Positions 58,549 through 64,000 of a DNA stretch of 64,000 nucleotides are shown in pieces; positions within the stretch are counted from its first letter, which is position 1, and each line of letters opens with the position of its first letter. Source of the DNA: an uncultured Pedobacter sp. (GTDB taxonomy: Bacteria; Bacteroidota; Bacteroidia; Sphingobacteriales; Sphingobacteriaceae); assembly GCF_913776295.1 (NCBI RefSeq), contig NZ_CAJYOJ010000039.1, positions 110,862-174,861 of the forward strand, given 5' to 3'. Both the position numbers and the translations under genes were made by a program. Under the pieces are notes generated by a model. That model made no database searches and was not told the DNA's origin. It saw only the letters and a list, made by a program, of their open reading frames with translations.

Positions 58549-59151
58549 ATGAAAAATTTTCCAATCGCTTTAATTTATTCCAGGTTGCTTATCGGTTTTG
58601 GGATTATTTTATTAAGCATTTTCCACGTTCATCATTATTCTTTTTTAGCCATTACTTTATTATCTGTTGGATTATTAACCGACATATTTGACGGGATCAT
58701 CGCCCGCAAGCTGCATATCTCTTCAGAGAAGTTAAGGCGCTTGGATTCAGGCATTGATCAGGTATTTTTTATTTCGGTTGCAGTCGCCACTTATGTCCAA
58801 TGTCCTGATTTCTTTAAAATCAACCTCATCAAATTGCTTGTTCTTGGTGCTTTTGAAGCTTCAACCTATGCATTAAGTTATATTAAATTCAAAAAGGAAA
58901 TTGCCACACACTCAATAGGTGCTAAAATCTGGACGCTAACCATTTTCGCAACCTTGGTCGAAATTATGGTGCATTGCGAATCTGTAGTGCTATTTGAAAT
59001 TTGTTTTTGGCTCGGCCTGGCTACCAGATTAGAAATAATTGCCATTGTACTGACCCTTAAAAAATGGACCAATGATGTACCATCGATTTATCATGCCGTA
59101 AAGCTCAGACAGGGAAAAGAGATTAAACGAAATAAATTATTTAATGGTTAA
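58549..59151 (+). CDS. CDP-alcohol phosphatidyltransferase family membrane protein
   Basis: This 200-aa protein has about six transmembrane segments and a CDP-alcohol phosphatidyltransferase motif: DIFDGIIARKL followed by LDSGIDQVFF. The four Asp residues of the D-x2-D-G-x2-A-R ... D-x3-D motif are present. The usual Gly four residues before the third Asp appears to be Leu. It would make a phospholipid from CDP-diacylglycerol and an alcohol. I chose the ATG at 58549, because the ATG at 58537 abuts the asd terminator. Confidence 0.78.
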   Translation: MKNFPIALIYSRLLIGFGIILLSIFHVHHYSFLAITLLSVGLLTDIFDGIIARKLHISSEKLRRLDSGIDQVFFISVAVATYVQCPDFFKINLIKLLVLGAFEASTYALSYIKFKKEIATHSIGAKIWTLTIFATLVEIMVHCESVVLFEICFWLGLATRLEIIAIVLTLKKWTNDVPSIYHAVKLRQGKEIKRNKLFNG

Positions 59152-59178
59152 CTCATTCAAATCAAAATATAAAATTCT

Positions 59179-59249
59179 GTGATTATAATCCCTTTTTTAT
59201 ATATAATTTAGTGATTATAATCTCTTTTTTATATGTAATTTAGTGATTA
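59179..59249. repeat. 32-bp tandem repeat with GATTATAATC palindromes
   Basis: Two full 32-bp units (59179-59210, 59211-59242) differ at 2 positions; a third begins at 59243. Each full unit contains the exact palindrome GATTATAATC (59181-59190, 59213-59222). They lie directly upstream of the ATPase promoter and look like tandem operator sites. Confidence 0.75.
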
Positions 59250-59262
59250 GCGCAAATTTCAT

Positions 59263-59270
59263 TATATTTG
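59263..59270 (+). promoter_or_regulatory. TAnnTTTG -7 box for the ATPase gene
   Basis: TATATTTG lies 22 nt upstream of the ATG at 59293 and 13 nt after the tandem palindromes. Confidence 0.5.
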
Positions 59271-59292
59271 AGACAAGAGAAAATATAATGAA

Positions 59293-60417
59293 ATGATTGT
59301 CAGAAATCTACAAAAACATATTGAATCGAAGTTTTTTAAACGAAAAGCCATTATTGTTACAGGCGCGAGGCAAGTGGGTAAAACCACTATGTTGAAGCAA
59401 TTGGTACAAAAAACCGGATTACCATTTGTTTTTCTAAATTGTGATGAGTCGAGCATACGTACTACCTTAACTGATATCAGCATTGAAAGACTGAAATCAA
59501 TCATTGGATCCAATAAAATAATTTTTATCGACGAGGCGCAGCGTGTTACCAATATTGGTTTAACACTTAAACTGATTGTTGACCACTTTACCGATGTACA
59601 GCTTTTGGTTACAGGCTCTTCATCATTGGATCTGGCTACGGGTATTAAAGAGCCGTTGACCGGCAGGAAATTTGAATACCACCTCTACCCTTTTTCGCTT
59701 GCCGAACTCGTTGATGATACCAATGTGCTGATTGAAGAACAGGCATTGGAGAAAAGACTGATATACGGAACTTATCCTGATGCAATCAATTATCCTGGAG
59801 AAGAAAAGGAACTATTATTAAATCTGGCGAATAGCTATCTTTTTAAAGATATTTTATCGCTTACAGGCATCAGAAAACCCTTACAACTCGAAAAACTGGT
59901 ACAGGCACTGGCGCTACAGATTGGCAATGAAGTTTCTTATACCGAACTCGGACAGATGATAGAAGCTGATAAATTAACCGTTGAGCGTTACATTGATTTA
60001 CTGGAGCAATGTTTTGTGGTATTTAGGTTAAGTGCCTACAGCAGTAGCCTAAGGAACGAAATTAAAAAGAGCAAAAAAATTTACTTTTACGATACAGGGA
60101 TACGTAATGCCCTGATTGAAAACTTTAATAACCTGGGTTTAAGACAGGATGCCGGTCAGCTTTTCGAGAATTACATTATATCCGAACATATTAAGGCCAA
60201 TCACAACAAAAGAAAGCTTGCCAAATATTATTTTTGGCGCAGTTTTCAACAGCAGGAAATTGATTTAATAGAAGAAATTCATGGAAAAATAAATGCGATA
60301 GAGATTAAATGGAACGAAAATAAAAAAGTCAGGTTTCCATCAACCTTTTTAGATGCATACCCCACCAACGAAACACGCGTTATAAACAAAGCCAATTACA
60401 CCAGTTTTCTGTTGTAA
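59293..60417 (+). CDS. AAA-type ATPase with DUF4143 domain
   Basis: This 374-aa protein has Walker A GARQVGKTTM (24-33), Walker B KIIFIDEAQRV (75-85) and a sensor TGSSSLDL. A C-terminal DUF4143 domain has KYYFWRSFQQQEIDLIEE, which resembles a nuclease-like motif (E-x-D with Lys in EIKWNENKK). Members are common in accessory regions of bacteria and archaea; the function is not settled. Tandem operator-like repeats sit upstream. A dacB-type gene follows after 17 nt, probably without functional link. Confidence 0.88.
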   Translation: MIVRNLQKHIESKFFKRKAIIVTGARQVGKTTMLKQLVQKTGLPFVFLNCDESSIRTTLTDISIERLKSIIGSNKIIFIDEAQRVTNIGLTLKLIVDHFTDVQLLVTGSSSLDLATGIKEPLTGRKFEYHLYPFSLAELVDDTNVLIEEQALEKRLIYGTYPDAINYPGEEKELLLNLANSYLFKDILSLTGIRKPLQLEKLVQALALQIGNEVSYTELGQMIEADKLTVERYIDLLEQCFVVFRLSAYSSSLRNEIKKSKKIYFYDTGIRNALIENFNNLGLRQDAGQLFENYIISEHIKANHNKRKLAKYYFWRSFQQQEIDLIEEIHGKINAIEIKWNENKKVRFPSTFLDAYPTNETRVINKANYTSFLL

Positions 60418-60434
60418 ATAACCTTCCTTACAGA

Positions 60435-61841
60435 ATGAAATTTTTAAAGATATTATCTCTATTGTTCTGCATAGCAACTTTAGCAAATGCTCAAAACAGG
60501 ATTCAAAACATCGAAAAAGCTTTTAACCATTTATTAAGCGACGAACAGGCAAAACATGCCCTGGTATCGCTTTGCATTCTGGATGCCAATACAGGCAAAA
60601 CATTATATGCCAAAAATGAGCAGATTGGTTTGGCTACTGCATCGACCTTAAAAACCATCACCGCAGCTACTGCATTTAGCATCTTAGGAAAAGATTTCCA
60701 ATACCAGACCACTTTGGGCTACACCGGCTCCGTTACCACCGATGGAACCCTGAAGGGCAACCTCATGATCATTGGCAGTGGGGATCCCACCTTGGGTTCT
60801 TGGCGTTATCAGAACAAAGAAAATACTGTTTTAACCACCTGGGTCGCAGCCATAAAAGCGGCAGGTATCAAAAAAATTGAGGGTGCTGTAATTGGTGATG
60901 ACCGTATTTTTGGCACGCAAACCACACCTGAAGGTTGGGTTTGGCAGGATATTGGCAATTATTACGGCGCGGGAACATCAGGTTTAGCCTGGCGGGAAAA
61001 TCAGTTTGATATCCACATGAAACCGGGAAGTAGTACATCAGATGAAGTAAAAATTGTAAAAACAGTTCCGGCTACTCCATACATTCAAATCGTAAATGAA
61101 CTGAAAACCGGCGCGTCAGGTACCGGCGACAGAAGTTATGCCTTTCTCCCACCCTATGGCAATGTGGCTTACCTACGCGGGAGCTGGGGAATGGGTATTG
61201 CTAAAAAAGGTATTTCGGTTGCCTTGCCAGATCCTGCATTTGATTGTGCTTACCGTTTGGCGGATACATTGAAAAGACTGGGGATTTCTACCAGCCAGCA
61301 AGCCACCACCACCAGGTTAATGAACCTGAATAATCAGGTTATACCTCCTGTTACACAAAAAATAAGCACCATCAGTTCACCAGGTTTAAGCGAGATTATC
61401 TATTGGTTTTTAAAGAAAAGCATCAATTTATATGGCGAATCGCTTTTAAAAACCATCGCCTTAAAATCAGGCAAAGATGCGACAACAAGCAAAGGTGCAG
61501 AAGCGGAGATTAATTTCTGGGGAGATAAGGGCATTGACAGAACTGCATTGAATATTATTGACGGAAGCGGCCTTTCTCCGGGCGATAGGGTTACGACTTA
61601 GGCAATGGCCAATATCCTTTTCCAGATTCAAAAAGAAAACTGGTTTTCTGATTATTACAAAGCGCTGCCAGAATACAATGGCATGAAAATTAAAAGTGGC
61701 ACCATCAACGATGTTTCGGCATTTGCCGGCTATCATACTGATGCTGTTGGAAACAAATATGTCGTAGTGATCAACATTAATAATTATAGCGGAAACAGTA
61801 TCAACAAAAAGTTGTTTAAGGTATTGGATGAACTAAAATAA
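60435..61841 (+). pseudogene. dacB: D-alanyl-D-alanine carboxypeptidase/endopeptidase (PBP4) split by an in-frame amber codon
   Basis: The reading frame encodes a PBP4/DacB-type enzyme of about 468 residues with signal peptide (1-20), SxxK at Ser70-Lys73 (ATASTLKT), SxN at 329-331 (SIN) and the third box KSGT at 420-423. Codon 389 is TAG (61599-61601), in the middle of the conserved GSGLSPGDRVTT-x-AMANIL segment where Gln is expected. No frameshift is present. The two parts continue in the same frame (60435-61601 and 61602-61841). The truncated product would lack the KSGT box and be inactive. A real mutation, a base-call error (CAG to TAG) or read-through are possible. Confidence 0.85.
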
Positions 61842-61852
61842 CCCTTATTAAT

Positions 61853-62212
61853 ATGACTTTTTTTGTGAAAAACCTGCAAGCGGTTGATGGATTGATTTCG
61901 AATCTTTATAAAGATATTTCTGTGGAGGAAATGACTAAAAAGATTACCGAGTTATTTAAATTACAGGGCTATAAAGTTATTGATCAACAATTTGGGAATT
62001 TAATTTTAGAAAAAGGTAGCCGCACCAAAAGACTCATACTGGTCGCATTTACAACCTATTATAAATTTAGCGTAACCATGATGCAGGGAAACGAAAATGA
62101 ACTTACGGTGAATGTTTTTCAGCAATCCAGCGGCATGTCTGGCGGTTTAATTGGTATGAACCAGATCAAAACAGAATTAAAGCGTTTAAATTTTATTTTT
62201 TCGAATATTTAG
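61853..62212 (+). CDS. Conserved small protein of unknown function
   Basis: This 119-aa cytoplasmic protein has no signal peptide. It has an alpha-beta pattern with VEEMTKKITELFKLQGYKVI and RLILVAFTTYYKFSVTMMQ, then NVFQQSSGMSGGLIGMNQIK. I do not recognise the family. It starts 11 nt after the dacB-type reading frame, so it may be in the same transcript. Confidence 0.6.
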   Translation: MTFFVKNLQAVDGLISNLYKDISVEEMTKKITELFKLQGYKVIDQQFGNLILEKGSRTKRLILVAFTTYYKFSVTMMQGNENELTVNVFQQSSGMSGGLIGMNQIKTELKRLNFIFSNI

Positions 62213-62261
62213 CTTAGTGCATTTTGGAAATTTTAATGATATATTACCAGTAGTCTAATTC

Positions 62262-62771
62262 ATGCAACTCAATTTACGTGCCTTTCAATCAACTGATGTG
62301 AATGATCTTGTTAAACATGCCAATAACTACAACATCTCTAAAAACCTAACCAATAAATTTCCATTTCCCTACGAAAAAAAAGATGGAGAAGCTTTTATTC
62401 AATTGGCCTCAAGTCACGATCCCTTACAGATCAAAGCCATTGTGTTGAATAATGAAGTAATTGGATCAATAGGTGTGCATCAACTGGCAGACATTTATTG
62501 CAAAAGTGCAGAAATGGGGTATTGGATCGGGGAAGAGCATTGGGGTAAAGGCATCGTTACGCTTGTGATAAAAGAAATGCTTCATTATGGTTTCGAAACC
62601 TTTGAGATCGAAAGGATTTTCGCCAGGACATCACACACCAATCTGGTCTCACAAAGAGTTTTACAGAAATCGGGTTTTGTCTTCGAAGCCGAATTAAAGG
62701 GAACTATATTTAAAAACGGCGAATATTTTGATGAGCTGATTTTTGGTTTCAGGAAAAATCAACTGATCTAA
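62262..62771 (+). CDS. GNAT-family N-acetyltransferase (RimJ/RimL-like)
   Basis: This 169-aa protein matches RimJ/RimL-type GNAT enzymes: NLRAFQSTDVNDLVKHANN at the start, GYWIGEEHWGKGIVTLVIKE (acetyl-CoA pyrophosphate loop) and RIFARTSHTNLVSQRVLQKS near the C-terminus. It transfers an acetyl group from acetyl-CoA to an amine. The acceptor may be a ribosomal protein N-terminus or a small molecule. Confidence 0.92.
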   Translation: MQLNLRAFQSTDVNDLVKHANNYNISKNLTNKFPFPYEKKDGEAFIQLASSHDPLQIKAIVLNNEVIGSIGVHQLADIYCKSAEMGYWIGEEHWGKGIVTLVIKEMLHYGFETFEIERIFARTSHTNLVSQRVLQKSGFVFEAELKGTIFKNGEYFDELIFGFRKNQLI

Positions 62772-62842
62772 ATGCTCATTAAAACTTTTGCTAAACCCGG
62801 CACTTATTGCGTAAATTCGCACGAAACAAAAACAACAAAGTA

Positions 62843-63691
62843 ATGAAATTATCAATCAAATCAATAGTGCTGTTTGTGGCACTTTTGGGTGTAGCAGATT
62901 TCGCAAATGCGCAGGAAGCCAGATTTCCACAAGCCAGTAGTGGCCAAACACTGGTTCAGGATTTTGGATTGGGCAAAATAACCTTAACGTATTCACGTCC
63001 GAATGTAAAAAGCCGCAAAATTTTTGGTGGTATAGAACCGATGGGTGTAGTTTGGCGTAACGGTGCAAATGCTGCTACGAGGATTAAATTTACCGACGAC
63101 GTTAAAATTGAAGGCAAAGATTTACCAGCAGGTGAATATAGCTTGTTCAGTATCCCTGGTAAAAATGAGTGGACCGTTATTTTCAATAAAACTGCCGACC
63201 AATGGGGTGCATACGATTATAAGGAAAGTGACGACGTACTCCGGGTAAAGGTAAAAACGATTGCTTTAAAAGATAAAGTGGAAACTTTAACCATGCAATT
63301 CTCATCGGTTAATGAAACTTCGGCTATTTTAAACATGATGTGGGAAAATAGTGCATATGCCGTTAATATTACCACTTCCATTGATGAAAAAGTAATGGCC
63401 AATATTGCCGAAGCCATGAAAGGTGACAAGAAACCCTATTTTGCCGCGGCACAATATTATTTTCAGCATGGAAAAGATTTAAAACAGGCTTTGGAATGGA
63501 TGACGGAAGCAGAAAAATCGGATCCAAAAGCGCCCTGGTTTAAACTTTGGAAAGGTCGCATTCAATTAAAAATGGGCGACAAAGCAGCGGCTGCAGCTAC
63601 TGCACAACAAGGAATTGAGGTTGCAAAAGCAGCAAAGGTTGATGAATATGTTCGTCTAAATTCCGAACTTTTGGCGGAGGCTAAAAAATAA
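62843..63691 (+). CDS. DUF2911 domain secreted protein
   Basis: This 282-aa protein has a signal peptide (about 1-24, ANAQ) and the DUF2911 domain: ITLTYSRPNVKSRKIFGG, VWRNGANAATRIKFTDDV, LPAGEYSLFSIPGKNEWTVI. The C-terminal 80 residues form TPR-like helices (AQYYFQHGKDLKQALEWM). I chose the ATG at 62843, because the upstream in-frame TTG at 62807 would spoil the signal peptide. The family is common in Bacteroidota; the function is unknown. Confidence 0.88.
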   Translation: MKLSIKSIVLFVALLGVADFANAQEARFPQASSGQTLVQDFGLGKITLTYSRPNVKSRKIFGGIEPMGVVWRNGANAATRIKFTDDVKIEGKDLPAGEYSLFSIPGKNEWTVIFNKTADQWGAYDYKESDDVLRVKVKTIALKDKVETLTMQFSSVNETSAILNMMWENSAYAVNITTSIDEKVMANIAEAMKGDKKPYFAAAQYYFQHGKDLKQALEWMTEAEKSDPKAPWFKLWKGRIQLKMGDKAAAAATAQQGIEVAKAAKVDEYVRLNSELLAEAKK

Positions 63692-63703
63692 AGAAGTTCT
63701 ATT

Positions 63704-63726
63704 TCGGTCGGTGAGACACCGACCGA
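63704..63726. repeat. Perfect 10-bp hairpin TCGGTCGGTG/CACCGACCGA
   Basis: The arms (63704-63713, 63717-63726) enclose a 3-nt loop 12 nt after the DUF2911 stop. No T-tract follows. It could be a weak terminator or a dispersed-repeat piece. Confidence 0.55.
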
Positions 63727-63876
63727 TAAATATCACCCCTTCAATGCCTCTTGATCTTATAGCTATAGCATCAGAATGACGGCATCTTCAGCACAGGCAT
63801 TGTTTCCTATAATTTACCAAACCTAAGTCATTTAAACCCGATTGAAATGAAAAGCCCGCAATCCCGATTTTTCATC

Positions 63877-63908
63877 CTACCGTGTGGACACAAATATTTT
63901 TAGTTTTG
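63877..63908 (+). mobile_element. Candidate left end of an IS4-type insertion sequence with promoter
   Basis: CTACCGTGTGGACACAAATA (63877-63896) resembles the end of IS50/Tn5 (CTGACTCTTATACACAAGTA) in its CT...ACACAA-TA pattern. TAGTTTTG (63901-63908) is a -7 box placed 3 nt before the ATG of the following frame. The right end is outside the window. Confidence 0.4.
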
Positions 63909-63911
63909 TAG

Positions 63912-64000
63912 ATGTTATTATCAAATGGGTATAGAGATTGTTTTCCAGACAAGCGTTTAAATAGCCGTTGTGGCGAGGTTATAAATAATTTATTTACCAA
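63912..64000 (+). CDS. Putative IS4-type transposase, N-terminal fragment
   Basis: The frame runs from ATG at 63912 off the end of the window (29 codons). The translation includes CFPDKRLNSRCGEVINNLFT, which resembles the N-terminal DNA-binding region of IS4/Tn5-type transposases (pattern F-x-D-x-R-L-x-x-R). The -7 box immediately before it suggests a leaderless message. Too little is visible for a firm call. Confidence 0.45.
   Translation, partial: MLLSNGYRDCFPDKRLNSRCGEVINNLFT

Noticed and set aside
59179..59249. Possible CRISPR array
   Set aside because: The 32-bp units are directly contiguous, with no spacers, only 2.2 copies and no cas genes nearby.

Overview
This window looks like a chromosome segment of a Bacteroidota bacterium, most likely a Pedobacter-like member of the Sphingobacteriaceae. 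The evidence is lineage-typical protein families (SusC/SusD, GLPGLI, DUF5686, DUF2911, a split transketolase, an SDR-type threonine dehydrogenase), promoters of the TAnnTTTG type instead of TATAAT, start codons without Shine-Dalgarno sequences, and many intergenic repeats. I saw no rRNA, tRNA, CRISPR array or prophage. Identifications come from reading motifs, not from database searches.

Layout. 1-2.7 kb: end of a transketolase subunit gene, then an ECF sigma factor / anti-sigma-like / Spy-like operon. 2.75-7.6 kb: an outer-membrane barrel translationally coupled to a GLPGLI protein, a tiny secreted protein with a decayed partial duplicate, and a LytTR regulator. 7.6-23.3 kb: mostly housekeeping genes (aminotransferase, OmpR-type two-component pair, RluA pseudouridine synthase, panB, carA, ABC exporter, Fic protein, pheS with a Rieske-like lipoprotein and a TetR regulator, kbl). 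23.5-27.5 kb: a DUF5686 protein, trhO and a four-helix-bundle protein.

27.8-42.7 kb is a polysaccharide utilisation locus: a propeller/HTH regulator, SusC, SusD, a GH144-like endo-glucanase, an orphan secreted protein, a GH43-like/discoidin/FN3 protein, a GH3 beta-glucosidase and an esterase. The GH144 plus GH3 pair suggests beta-1,2-glucan as substrate (inference). 43.2-45.0 kb carries yebC and an SDR-type L-threonine dehydrogenase that would work with kbl.

45.4-56.8 kb is a co-directional cluster that I read as an oxidative 3-keto-glycoside pathway: a GMC dehydrogenase with its TAT-type small subunit and a cytochrome c, two Gfo/Idh/MocA oxidoreductases, a DUF1080 3-keto-glycoside-cleaving protein, an MFS transporter and four TIM-barrel isomerases/epimerases. 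Signal peptides split it into a periplasmic and a cytoplasmic branch. With the glucan locus next door, it is the most interesting system here.

57.5-64 kb: asd, a CDP-alcohol phosphatidyltransferase, a DUF4143-type ATPase behind tandem operator-like repeats, a dacB-type PBP4 gene broken by one in-frame amber codon, an unknown small protein, an acetyltransferase, a DUF2911 protein, and probably the left end of an IS4-type insertion sequence at the window edge.

Between genes there are two kinds of recurring structure: low-complexity word-repeat palindromes (GATATGAGAT, GTTTAAGG, GGTTAATGG and GAAAGACC types) and GC-richer mosaic dispersed repeats. Several TAnnTTTG boxes lie only 3-5 nt before an ATG, suggesting leaderless transcripts.
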